Made by a program: the position numbers and the translations under genes. DNA of 64,000 nt, from NCBI RefSeq assembly GCF_036421915.1, contig NZ_JAZGOM010000010.1, one strand, 5' to 3'. Shown piece by piece: positions 33,817-42,367 of the stretch (positions within the stretch are counted from its first letter, which is position 1; each line of letters opens with the position of its first letter). This DNA comes from Georgenia_A wangjunii. GTDB lineage: Bacteria; Actinomycetota; Actinomycetes; Actinomycetales; Actinomycetaceae. The notes beneath the pieces are model-generated. The model saw only the letters and a list, made by a program, of their open reading frames with translations, was not told where the DNA came from and did no database searches.

Positions 33817-36308
33817 TGAGGATCGAGCGCGGGCGCCCCGTTGACGCCGTCCTCGCGGCCGTCGCGACGTTCGTCGCCGGGTGGCCGCTCGCCGGGCTCG
33901 TCCAGGCGCAGCCGTGGGTGTACCCGACGATGGCCGTGCTCGCCGTCGTCGTCGTCGTCGGGGTGCTCGCCCGCGGCCTGCGGGCTCCCGGGTGGGCCGT
34001 CGTCGCGCTCCAGGCGGTCCTCGCCGCGCTCACGCTCGTGTGGACGCACGCGCCCGGGAACCTGCGGTACGGCCTGCCGACGGCCGGCACCGCCACCGAC
34101 GTCGCGGCGCTGTGGACCGAGGGCATGGTGACGATCCAGACGTACGCGGTCCCCGCACCGGCGACGCCGGGGCTGACGTTCCTCGTCGCGTGCGGGCTCG
34201 CGGCGGTCGGCCTCGCGGTCGACGCGGTCGGCGTGACCGCGCGCTCCCCAGCGCTGGCCGGGGTGCCGCTCCTGCTCCTGTGCGCCCTCACCGCCTCCAA
34301 CACCGGGGAGCCGCTGCACCCGCGGTACTTCCTCGCCACCGCTCTCGCCTGGCTCCTCCTCCTCGCCCGCCAGGGCCTGGGCTCGGTGCGCGCGTGGTCG
34401 AGCGGGCACGCCGGGAGCCACCGCGCCGTCTCCTCGGTCGACACCGGCGCGGCCGTCGCCGGGGGAACCCGCCGGTACGGCTCGCTCGCCCGCGGCCTCG
34501 GCGGGATCGGCCTCGGGCTCGCCGTCGTCGTCCCGCTCGGGCTCCCCCACCTGCCACCCACGACTCTGCTCGAGGGGCTCTCCCGCGCCGGGGACGGCAC
34601 CGGGAGCGGCGGCGTGACCTTCACGGAGACGCTCGACCTCGCCGCTGACCTCGCCGACCGGAGCAACGCCCCGGTCATCCGTTACCGCGCGGACGAGCGG
34701 CGCCCACCGCCCCTGCGGGTGACCGTCTCGTCGAGGTACGTCGACGGGCAGTGGCTGCCGAGCCCGCGGGACCCGCTCGACATCACCGCTCCCCGGCCCT
34801 ACATCGGCGCCCCCGTCGGCCTCGACCCTGCGCTCCCGGCCGAGGCCCGGACGGTCACGGTCCTCGAGAACGCGCTCGAGGCGCCCCAGGTGGCGGTCCC
34901 GCACCCGCTGGTCGGCGGGGACTTCGGCGAGGTCCCGTGGGGCGTCGACCCGTTCACGCAGACGGCCGTCGTCGGCGGTGCGGCCGACAGCTACGAGGCC
35001 ACCTACCTCCTCCTCCCGCCGGGAGAGACACTGCCCGCGCACATCGGGGAACCCGTCGCCACGACCCCGCCGCCGGTCGCGTCCACGCAGGCCCAGCCCG
35101 ACGGGACGATCTTCGAGCTCGACGCGGACGGCGAGATCGTCGCCTACGTCCAGCCGGACGGGAACCGCGTCGTGCCCCGGCCGGACGGCGGGTACCTCAT
35201 GACCGCCCCGGACGGCACGGTCCTGCGCGACGTCGTCCCCGGCGGCGCTGACCCGGCCGTCCTCGCCGTCGACCGGCCTTCCCGCGAGCGCGTCGAAGCG
35301 CTCACCGAGGAGGTGGTCGGTGAGGCGACGAACGCCGTCGACGTCGCCCGCGCCATCCAGGACTACCTCCGCGGGCCCGAGTTCACGTACTCCCTCACCC
35401 TCGCCGAGACCGGCACCGATGCCGACGGCCAGCCGCTCGACCCGCTGAGCAACTTCCTCGAGACGAAGCAGGGCTACTGCACCCAGTTCGCCACGGCCAT
35501 GGTCATGATGGCCCGCGCCGAGGGCATCCCGGCCCGGATCGCCGTCGGCTTCCTCCCCGGCGACGAGGCGGAGGACGGTACCCGCACGATCGTCGCGGCC
35601 GACGCGCACGCCTGGCCGGAGCTCTTCGTCAACGGGCTCGGCTGGACGCGCTTCGAGCCGACGCCCGGCGAGCGGTCCGGGACCGCCCCGCTCTACCGCA
35701 CCCCGAGCGAGGCGGCCGCGCCCATCCCGGCGCCGGACCCGACCGTCGGGGACGTCGACCCCGGGGAGCGCCCGACCACGGACGCCGACGCGGTGGGCGG
35801 GGCGCCGGGGAGCGGGTGGACCGACGCGCTCCCCCGCCTCGGCCAGGGCCTGCTCGCCCTCGCGGCGCTCGCCGCCCTCCTCGGCGTCCTCCCCCTCGCG
35901 GGCCGGTGGCGCCGCGAGTCGTGGCGCAGGGGGGCACGCACCGACGCGGACCGGGTCGAGGGCGAGTGGCACGTCCTCGTCACGAGCCTCGCCGACCTCG
36001 GCGTCCCCGGCGTCGCGGGGCGCAGCCCCCGGCAGGCCGAGGCCTACGTCAGCGAGGCCGCGGACCTCGACCCCGTGACGGCGGCCGCCCTGGGCCGCGC
36101 TGTCGCCCGCGTCGAGGCGCTGCGGTACGCACCCGGCGGGGCGGCGCCGGGGACGATGCGCGAGGACGTCCACCGCGTCGTCGAGCGCCGCCGTGCCGGC
36201 CTGAGCCGGCGTGACCGCCTGGCGGCCCTGCTCTGGCCCCGCAGCGGCCGTGAGCAGCTGCGGCGCTGGGCCGGCTCGACCCGGCGCACCCTGCTCCGCC
36301 GCGCCTAG
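33816..36308 (+). CDS. TgpA-type transglutaminase-like membrane protein
   Basis: An 830-residue protein with about six N-terminal membrane helices (10-245), a large extracytoplasmic region, one membrane helix near 680-700 and a cytoplasmic DUF4129-like tail. The transglutaminase core has Cys555 (KQGYCTQFATAM), His598 (DAHAWPEL) and Glu614 (WTRFEPTPG), where most relatives have Asp. Family members may cross-link or cleave envelope proteins. Residues about 428-478, just ahead of the core, form an unusual insert rich in repeated PDG turns. It is the last gene of the operon and starts one base inside the DUF58 stop. Confidence 0.92.
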   Translation: MRIERGRPVDAVLAAVATFVAGWPLAGLVQAQPWVYPTMAVLAVVVVVGVLARGLRAPGWAVVALQAVLAALTLVWTHAPGNLRYGLPTAGTATDVAALWTEGMVTIQTYAVPAPATPGLTFLVACGLAAVGLAVDAVGVTARSPALAGVPLLLLCALTASNTGEPLHPRYFLATALAWLLLLARQGLGSVRAWSSGHAGSHRAVSSVDTGAAVAGGTRRYGSLARGLGGIGLGLAVVVPLGLPHLPPTTLLEGLSRAGDGTGSGGVTFTETLDLAADLADRSNAPVIRYRADERRPPPLRVTVSSRYVDGQWLPSPRDPLDITAPRPYIGAPVGLDPALPAEARTVTVLENALEAPQVAVPHPLVGGDFGEVPWGVDPFTQTAVVGGAADSYEATYLLLPPGETLPAHIGEPVATTPPPVASTQAQPDGTIFELDADGEIVAYVQPDGNRVVPRPDGGYLMTAPDGTVLRDVVPGGADPAVLAVDRPSRERVEALTEEVVGEATNAVDVARAIQDYLRGPEFTYSLTLAETGTDADGQPLDPLSNFLETKQGYCTQFATAMVMMARAEGIPARIAVGFLPGDEAEDGTRTIVAADAHAWPELFVNGLGWTRFEPTPGERSGTAPLYRTPSEAAAPIPAPDPTVGDVDPGERPTTDADAVGGAPGSGWTDALPRLGQGLLALAALAALLGVLPLAGRWRRESWRRGARTDADRVEGEWHVLVTSLADLGVPGVAGRSPRQAEAYVSEAADLDPVTAAALGRAVARVEALRYAPGGAAPGTMREDVHRVVERRRAGLSRRDRLAALLWPRSGREQLRRWAGSTRRTLLRRA

Positions 36309-36330
36309 CCGGCGGTCCGCCACCCGGGCG

Positions 36331-36389
36331 GCACCTCTGCATGGTCACGAGGGGTTGCGGGTACCTCAGGCGTGATCATGGAGAAGTGC
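36331..36389. repeat. Dispersed palindromic element, copy 2 (paired)
   Basis: GCACCTCTGCATGGTCACG (36331-36349) and the inverted copy whose complement reads GCACTTCTCCATGATCACG (36371-36389) match at 16 of 19 positions around a 21-base loop. It lies between the convergent tgpA and LPXTG-fusion genes and may terminate both. It is the same element as at 12211-12264 and 50979-51000. Confidence 0.75.
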
Positions 36390-36399
36390 CGGCCGGGGC

Positions 36400-39393
36400 T
36401 CAGGCCGTGGCGCGCCGCCGCACCGCGAGACCGGCGGCGAGGCCGGCGCCGAGGAGCAGCGCCGCGAGACCCGCGGCTCCACCCAGGTCGGCGCCGGTGC
36501 TCGGCAGGCTGCCCGGGCCACCGCTGGTGGGCGGGGGCGTCGGCGCCGGGGTGTCCGTCGTCGGGGCGGTGGTCGGCCCGTCGGTGGGACCGGTCGGCTC
36601 ACCGGTCGGCTCGCCCGTCGGCTCCTCGCTCTCGTCGAGGACCCGGCCGTCCGCCCCGATGAGGAGCTCGACCTCGTCGTCGTAGACGCGCCGCTCCGTC
36701 CCCGTCACCTCGAACGACTCGTCGATGAGCGGGAAGGAGTACACCGGCGTGAGCGTGATGCGCGCCGCGGCGTCGCCGTCGGAGAGTCGCTCGACGTTGA
36801 CCTCGAGGTGGCCGTAGTGCTTGCCGCCGTCGACGAGGCGCCCGTCCTGCCAGACCTCGGGGACGTCACGGTCCGCCGTCCACGCGCTGGCGGTGTTGTA
36901 GCCGAGCGGCTCGCCGTCGTAGAGCCCCCCGACCATCCGGGAACCGCGCAGCCCGTCACCGGAGACTCCGACGTCGTAGTAGTTGACTCCCACGCCGTCG
37001 CCGTCGGAGTCGACGAAGGACCGCTCGAACATCTCGCTGTGACCGGAGATGACCGTGGCGACGCCGTACTCCTCGAACATCTCGTGGTAGATCCGCATCG
37101 GGGTGCCGCCCTGGCCGGAGCTGTCCTCGTGGTTCATCGGCAGGCCGTGCTCGCCGGAGCTGAACGGCGCGTGGTGGAACTGGACGATGACGATCTGCCC
37201 GGCCTCGCGTGCGTCGGCCAGCTGGGCCTCCGCCCAGCTCCACTGGATCGTGCCCTCGTTGTACGGCGACTGGTCGGTCCCGCCCGCAGCCTCGTACTCC
37301 TCGACCGTGTAGTTGTTCTGGGTGTCCGTGCCAGGCCCCGTGTACTCGGTGCCGGTGAGCTTCTCGTCCTCGGGGTAGTTGTCCGGGTGGTCGTCCGGGA
37401 CGCCGTTGGAGCTGTCGAGCGTGAGGAACGTGAGCGGGCCGTAGTCACGGCGGCTGTAGTTGCCCTCGTGCTCGGGCGTGCCGTTGGAGCCGGGGGTGAA
37501 GTAGGTCTTGATCTTCGCCCGGCCCGTGACCACCGGGGAGCGGTCCTCAGGGGTCCCGTACTCCCCGTCCGCGCCGCCGTAGTTCTCCCAGTTCCCGATC
37601 GCCGCGAGGAGCGGCCGCTCCGACCCGAGCTGCCCTGCGGAGCCTGCGACGTTGCGGAAGAACTCGTCCCAGCCGGGCTGGTAGGCCCCGCCCTGGACGA
37701 GGTCACCGGTGAAGAGCATGAGGTCGGGGTCCCGCTCGGCGATGATGCCGAGGTTCTCGGCGAAGCCGCGGTCCTCCGTCAGCGCGTAGCGCAGCACCTG
37801 CTCGCCCGCGAGCGTCGCCGTGCCGTAGGCCTCGGCCCACGCGCTCCCCTCGACGGCGGGACGCGCCTCGCCGCCCTCGGGGATCGTGCCCGGGGCCCAC
37901 TCCCGACGCTGCACCCGGCCGAGCGGCTCGGTCTCGGAGTCGGACATGGCCGTGAAGCGGATGTGGTCCCACTCCTGCGCCGTCGGCGCCGTCGTCAGCT
38001 CGTGCTCGACCGTCACGCCGGCCTGGGTGACCGTGTACGTGTACGTCTCGCCCGGCGAGAGACCCTCGACGCTAACCTGGTGACGGTAGTTGTCGCCGTC
38101 GATGAGCCAGGACCCCTGCTCGAGGCCCGGGATGTCCTGCGCGCGGTTGGCGTCGGTGTAGGCAAGGTGCTCCTGGAGCTCCCCCGTCGAGGTGTAGACC
38201 TGGGGCTCGGCGAGGTCGCCGCCGCGGACGGTGACGATCCCCTCGCCCGCCTCCGTGGCGAACCACGTGAGGAGCATGCCGTCCGTCGTCGGGTTCTGGA
38301 GGTAGGGGTGGACGCGGAACGGGTCCGTCGGCTGCTCGCCGGCGCACGGGTCGTCCGTGTCGACGGCGACGCCGATGGCGCTGAGGAGCATCGGCAGCGA
38401 CGCGCAGAGGTTCTGCTGCCAGAGCGGCCACACGTGGTCGCCGCCCTCGTCGACGACGTACTCGACGTCCGCGCCGAGCTCGACGAGCCGGGCGGCGAGG
38501 GCCTCGTTCTGGAGGAAGAGCTCCTGCTCGAGCCCGGGCGCGGTGCCGACCGAGAGGTAGACCGGCATCGTCGCGAGGTCCTCGGCGAGGTGGAAGGGGT
38601 TGTGGGCCTCCCACACGCTGCGGTGCACCACCGGCGAGCCGAACAGTGCCGCGGGGTTGCCGCCGTTCGTCTGGACCGCGGCAAGGACGAGGCCGGAGCC
38701 GCCGAACTCGCCCTCAGCCGGCTCCCGCAGGGTGTGGACGAGGCCGCTGAACGAGGCCACGGCCGAGAAGCGCTCGGGGTACCGGCCGGCGTAGGCCAGG
38801 GCCCCGTGGCCGCCCATCGACAGGCCCGCGATGGCCTGGTCGTCCCCGGCGCCGTACTCGGTCTCGAGGAGGGCGGTGAGCTCGGTCATGTGGAACGTCT
38901 CCCACATGGGCTGGCCGCCCGCTCCCCCGTTGAACCAGTCGGAGTAGAACCCAGCCACGCCACCTTCCGGCAGGACGACGAGGACGTCGCGCAGCGCCTC
39001 GAGGTCCCCCGCAGCACCCGACGCGGTCCACGCGGTGTAGTCGTTGCTCGCGCCGTGGAGGAGCCACAGGACTGGCCACGTGTCGTCCTCGTCCCGCTCG
39101 TCCCACCCGTCGGGCAGGAGGAGCCGGACGCCAGCGGGCTGAGGCAGCGACGACGTCGTCACGGTGAGGTCGAGCGTGCGCGCGTCGACGCGCTCCTCGG
39201 TGACGTCGGCGACGGCGAGCGCCTCGACCACGTCCGGCACGGCGGCGGCCGGGCGGTCCCCGGCGGACGCCGGCGCCGTCGCCGCCGCGGCTGCGAGGAG
39301 CGCGGCCAGGGCGACTGCCGCCGCGCTGCGTGCACGCCGGAGCGGGGTACCGCCCGCCGGCGGGCGGGCGGTCCGTGAAGCGTTGCGGAGCAT
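36400..39393 (-). CDS. LPXTG-anchored esterase-metallophosphatase fusion
   Basis: A 997-residue secreted protein. Signal peptide is about 1-44. An alpha/beta hydrolase of the esterase/Ag85 type (about 70-345) has Ser192 in GLSMGGHG and His320 in EGGDHVW. A fibronectin-III-like purple acid phosphatase N-domain (about 355-470) and a calcineurin-like domain (about 475-890) follow. A Pro/Thr-rich linker (920-960) leads to the sorting signal LPSTG (963-967), a hydrophobic helix and RRRATA. It is probably attached to the wall by a sortase not seen here. The phosphatase motifs are altered: SDSE (484-487), GDL, GNWE (600-603) for GNHE, FHH (739-741) and GHSE (784-787) for GHxH. Phosphatase activity is therefore uncertain. 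GAGGGG precedes the ATG by about eight bases. zwf lies 140 bases upstream. Confidence 0.93.
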   Translation of the reverse strand: MLRNASRTARPPAGGTPLRRARSAAAVALAALLAAAAATAPASAGDRPAAAVPDVVEALAVADVTEERVDARTLDLTVTTSSLPQPAGVRLLLPDGWDERDEDDTWPVLWLLHGASNDYTAWTASGAAGDLEALRDVLVVLPEGGVAGFYSDWFNGGAGGQPMWETFHMTELTALLETEYGAGDDQAIAGLSMGGHGALAYAGRYPERFSAVASFSGLVHTLREPAEGEFGGSGLVLAAVQTNGGNPAALFGSPVVHRSVWEAHNPFHLAEDLATMPVYLSVGTAPGLEQELFLQNEALAARLVELGADVEYVVDEGGDHVWPLWQQNLCASLPMLLSAIGVAVDTDDPCAGEQPTDPFRVHPYLQNPTTDGMLLTWFATEAGEGIVTVRGGDLAEPQVYTSTGELQEHLAYTDANRAQDIPGLEQGSWLIDGDNYRHQVSVEGLSPGETYTYTVTQAGVTVEHELTTAPTAQEWDHIRFTAMSDSETEPLGRVQRREWAPGTIPEGGEARPAVEGSAWAEAYGTATLAGEQVLRYALTEDRGFAENLGIIAERDPDLMLFTGDLVQGGAYQPGWDEFFRNVAGSAGQLGSERPLLAAIGNWENYGGADGEYGTPEDRSPVVTGRAKIKTYFTPGSNGTPEHEGNYSRRDYGPLTFLTLDSSNGVPDDHPDNYPEDEKLTGTEYTGPGTDTQNNYTVEEYEAAGGTDQSPYNEGTIQWSWAEAQLADAREAGQIVIVQFHHAPFSSGEHGLPMNHEDSSGQGGTPMRIYHEMFEEYGVATVISGHSEMFERSFVDSDGDGVGVNYYDVGVSGDGLRGSRMVGGLYDGEPLGYNTASAWTADRDVPEVWQDGRLVDGGKHYGHLEVNVERLSDGDAAARITLTPVYSFPLIDESFEVTGTERRVYDDEVELLIGADGRVLDESEEPTGEPTGEPTGPTDGPTTAPTTDTPAPTPPPTSGGPGSLPSTGADLGGAAGLAALLLGAGLAAGLAVRRRATA

Positions 39394-39533
39394 CGGGGCT
39401 TCCCCTCGTCGACGACGACCAGGGCTCACAGGCGTGGCCCGGCTCACAGTGCACAGCACTGCGTCGAACCGTAGCGGTTGGCGGCCTGTGCCCGCCAGGT
39501 CCGCGAGAGCGGGGCGTCCCCGCCGTCCCGGCC

Positions 39534-40943
39534 CTACTGCCCGAGCACCCACCCGTACGGGGCGGCGAGCTCGCGCGCCTCCTCGGGGCCCCAGCTCTCC
39601 TGGGCGTACGGCCGCGGCTCGGGCCGCGCGTCGCCCTGGAGCGGCGCGAACGCCTCGAAGGCCGACCGCAGGCCGCTCGCGGTCGTGAAGAGGGAGCGGT
39701 CCCCGAGCAGGACGTCGTGCAGGAGCGAGGCGTACGGGGGCATCGTCGTCCCGCCCTCGACCTGGTCGAGCTCGAGGCGCGCCGTACCGATCGTCAGGTC
39801 GAGCTCCGGCCCGGGCTGCTTGACCGTCAGCCCGATCGAGAGCGTGCCGCCCGCGTCCTCGATCGAGACCCGTACCGTGTTGGGCGTCGCGATCTCCCCG
39901 GCGAGGGGGCCGGCCGGGTCGCGGAGGACGAGGGTGACCTCCTGGGCGTCGGACGCCATCCGCTTGCCCGTGCGCAGGAGGAACGGCACGCCGCGCCACC
40001 GGTCGTTGTCCACCCACAGCCGGGCGGCGACGAACGTGTCGGTGCGGGAGGCGTCGTCGATGCCCTCGATGTCGCGGTAGCCCTCGAACTGGCCGAGGAC
40101 GACGTCGTCGGGGTCGAGGGCGCGGAAGGACGCGATGACGTCCTCGCGCGCGGCGAGGACGCTGCCGGGGTCGCGCAGGTCCGTCGGGGGCTCCATCGCC
40201 ACCTGGGCGGCGACCTGGAAGAGGTGGGTGACGAGCATGTCGAGCGCCGCGCCCGTCTCGTCGTAGAACTCGGCGCGGTCGGCGACGTCGAGGGACTCCG
40301 GGACGTCGATCTGCACCTGCTCGACGTGGTCGCGGTTCCACATCCCCGCGAGCAGCTCGTTGGCGAACCGCAGGACGTAGAGGTTCTGCACGGCCTCCTT
40401 GCCGAGGAAGTGGTCGATGCGGAAGACCTGGTCCTCGCTGAGGACGTCCTTGACCGTCTCCTCGAGGGAGACGAAGGTCTCCAGCGACGTGCCGTACGGC
40501 TTCTCGTAGACGACGCGGGCGTCCTCGGCGAGACCGTGGTCACCGAGCGCTCGCGTGAGTGGTTCGAAGGCGGACGGCGGCACGGCGAGGAAGTGGACGA
40601 CCGCCGGGTCACCGCCCAGCTCCTCGCGGACCTCGTCGATGACCTCGATCATCTCCCCCGGGTCCTCGGACGTGAACCCGCCGCCGGCGAACCGCACGCG
40701 CTCGGAGACCTCGTCCCAGTCCTCGGGCAGCCCGTCGCCGAACTCCTCGAGCGCCTCGCGCACGCTCGTCCGGAAGTCCTCGTCGCTGCTGTCTCCGCGC
40801 CCGGCACCGACGAGCCGCCAGTCCGCGGGCAGGAGCCCCCGGGTGTGGAGGTCGAAGAACGCGGGCAGCACCATCCGGGCGCTGAGGTCACCGCTCGCGC
40901 CGAAGAGGACGACGACGACGGCGGAGGGCAGGTTGTCTGGCAC
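39534..40943 (-). CDS. zwf: Glucose-6-phosphate dehydrogenase
   Basis: The first step of the oxidative pentose phosphate pathway, making NADPH. The 469-residue protein has the dinucleotide motif GASGDLSAR (about 15-23), EKPYG (147-151) and the catalytic RIDHFLGKE (175-183). The start is the GTG at 40941-40943, where the conserved sequence begins. The long Arg/Gly-rich extension upstream is non-coding and overlaps the divergent osmC gene. No strong ribosome site is visible. The solitary position, away from tal/tkt/pgl, is notable because zwf often sits in a pentose phosphate cluster. This could be a second, non-clustered zwf paralogue, which the window cannot settle. Confidence 0.95.
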   Translation of the reverse strand: MPDNLPSAVVVVLFGASGDLSARMVLPAFFDLHTRGLLPADWRLVGAGRGDSSDEDFRTSVREALEEFGDGLPEDWDEVSERVRFAGGGFTSEDPGEMIEVIDEVREELGGDPAVVHFLAVPPSAFEPLTRALGDHGLAEDARVVYEKPYGTSLETFVSLEETVKDVLSEDQVFRIDHFLGKEAVQNLYVLRFANELLAGMWNRDHVEQVQIDVPESLDVADRAEFYDETGAALDMLVTHLFQVAAQVAMEPPTDLRDPGSVLAAREDVIASFRALDPDDVVLGQFEGYRDIEGIDDASRTDTFVAARLWVDNDRWRGVPFLLRTGKRMASDAQEVTLVLRDPAGPLAGEIATPNTVRVSIEDAGGTLSIGLTVKQPGPELDLTIGTARLELDQVEGGTTMPPYASLLHDVLLGDRSLFTTASGLRSAFEAFAPLQGDARPEPRPYAQESWGPEEARELAAPYGWVLGQ

Positions 40944-41039
40944 CCGCCCGACGCTACGGGAGCGCCCGGCGCGCGGCATCCGCAGGCCCCGGCCCGCTTC
41001 GCCGTCGCCCGCACGCGGCCCGCGTGCGACGATCGGCCC

Positions 41040-41528
41040 ATGGACTTCACGATGCCGGACGCCGACGCCGCGGGTGGTGCCGCCACACCCGCACCGGCCC
41101 CCGGGCGCGCCCTGTGGGGCGAGCGTGACGGCGGCCCGGTCTACACCGGCAGGAACGAGCGGGGCGCGCAGGTACGGATCGGCAAGGGTGACGCCGAGGG
41201 CGTCTTCTCCCCCGGCGAGCTGCTCCAGCTCGCCCTCGCCGCGTGCACGGCGCTCTCGGCGGACCACGTGCTACGCGGCAAGCTCGGGGAGGACTTCCCC
41301 GCCGTCGTCGGGGTCTCGGGCGCGCCCGTGCAGGGCGAGAACCGCTACGGGTCCCTCGACGTCGAGCTCGTGCTCGACCTCGCCGGCCTCGACCCCGAGC
41401 AGCAGGACACCCTCCGCGAGCGCGTCCGACGCACGGCCGGGCGGCAGTGCACGGTCGGTCGCACCCTCGAGGCCGGCGCCTCGCACGAGCTCGCCATCAC
41501 CCACGAACCCATGACCGACGAGAGCTGA
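41040..41528 (+). CDS. OsmC family peroxiredoxin-like protein
   Basis: A 162-residue OsmC/Ohr superfamily protein that reduces organic hydroperoxides through two cysteines, Cys69 (ALAACTALS) and Cys137 (GRQCTVG), both present. The N-terminal 25 residues are Ala/Pro-rich and precede the fold. It is divergent from zwf, across 96 bases, and ends seven bases before the next gene. OsmC rather than Ohr is suggested by the overall pattern, with moderate certainty. Confidence 0.88.
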   Translation: MDFTMPDADAAGGAATPAPAPGRALWGERDGGPVYTGRNERGAQVRIGKGDAEGVFSPGELLQLALAACTALSADHVLRGKLGEDFPAVVGVSGAPVQGENRYGSLDVELVLDLAGLDPEQQDTLRERVRRTAGRQCTVGRTLEAGASHELAITHEPMTDES

Positions 41529-41535
41529 GGCACCC

Positions 41536-42261
41536 ATGGCCAGCACCGACCTCACGACGACGGACGAGCGCGCCGGCGACCTCAGCGCGGCCGACGACGC
41601 CGCCACGACCGAGCGCACCCGGTTCGAGTCGCTCCTCGACGCGGCCCTCGCCCTGCCGGCCGGCCGGGTGCAGGCGAACGTCGCAGCCCTGCGGCGCGCC
41701 CACCCGGACGCCACCCCGGCCGAGATCCTCACCCAGCTCGAGGACGCGTACGTCCGCTCCGTCAAGCGCACGAGCGGCGCCGTCGGCGCCGTCGCGACGG
41801 TCCCCGCCATCGGCACGGGGATCGCGGCCGTCCTCACCGCCGGCACGGTCGGCACGTTCCTCGCCCGCAGCGCGACGTTCGTCCTCGCGGTCGCCGAGGT
41901 CCATGGCGTCCACATCGCCGACGCCTCCCGGCGGCGCACGCTCGTGCTCGCCTCGCTCCTCGGCCAGGAGGGCGTCGACGCCCTCGAGGGTCAGGTGGGC
42001 CTCGGCACGCTCGGCTGGGCACGCACGGCCCTCACGCGCCTCCCGCTCGGCACCGTCCGCGGGGTGAACCGGGGACTGACGAGCCGGCTCGCCCGCCGGT
42101 TCGCCACCCGGGGCGGGCTCCTCGCGGTCGGCCGGCTCGCGCCCTTCGGGGTGGGCGCCATCATCGGCTGGACCGGCGGGCGCGCCGTCGCGCGCAACGT
42201 CGTCGAGAGCGCGCGCGAGGCCTTCGGTCCCGCACCCGAGACCTTCGCCGCGGCCGAGTGA
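41536..42261 (+). CDS. Membrane-associated protein, unknown function
   Basis: A 241-residue protein I do not recognise. The N-terminal 40 residues are acidic and Ala/Thr-rich. Hydrophobic Gly-rich segments lie around 80-125 (VGAVATVPAIGTGIAAVLTAGTV-like) and 190-215 (PFGVGAIIGWTGGRAVARN). The glycine-zipper look and EALEGQVGL-type helices recall EcsC-like proteins, but this is weak. GAGG lies six bases before the ATG, and the gene follows osmC by seven bases, so the two are probably co-transcribed. Confidence 0.72.
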   Translation: MASTDLTTTDERAGDLSAADDAATTERTRFESLLDAALALPAGRVQANVAALRRAHPDATPAEILTQLEDAYVRSVKRTSGAVGAVATVPAIGTGIAAVLTAGTVGTFLARSATFVLAVAEVHGVHIADASRRRTLVLASLLGQEGVDALEGQVGLGTLGWARTALTRLPLGTVRGVNRGLTSRLARRFATRGGLLAVGRLAPFGVGAIIGWTGGRAVARNVVESAREAFGPAPETFAAAE

Positions 42262-42268
42262 CCCGCCC

Positions 42269-42289
42269 GCCGCCCGGGCCCCGGGCGGC
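42269..42289 (+). terminator. GC-rich terminator hairpin
   Basis: GCCGCCCGG (42269-42277) and CCGGGCGGC (42281-42289) form a perfect 9-bp stem with a three-base loop, starting seven bases after the stop of the preceding gene. Confidence 0.7.
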
Positions 42290-42367
42290 CGCCCCGGGCT
42301 GAGGCGGCTCGGGGTCGCGCCGTCGTCGGCGTGCCGCCCGCGGACGGGCGTAGCAGGATGTCCGACC

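Noticed and set aside
39394..40341. N-terminal extension of the LPXTG fusion through zwf
   Set aside because: The extension is a shadow of zwf. The signal peptide and ribosome site fix the start at 39393.
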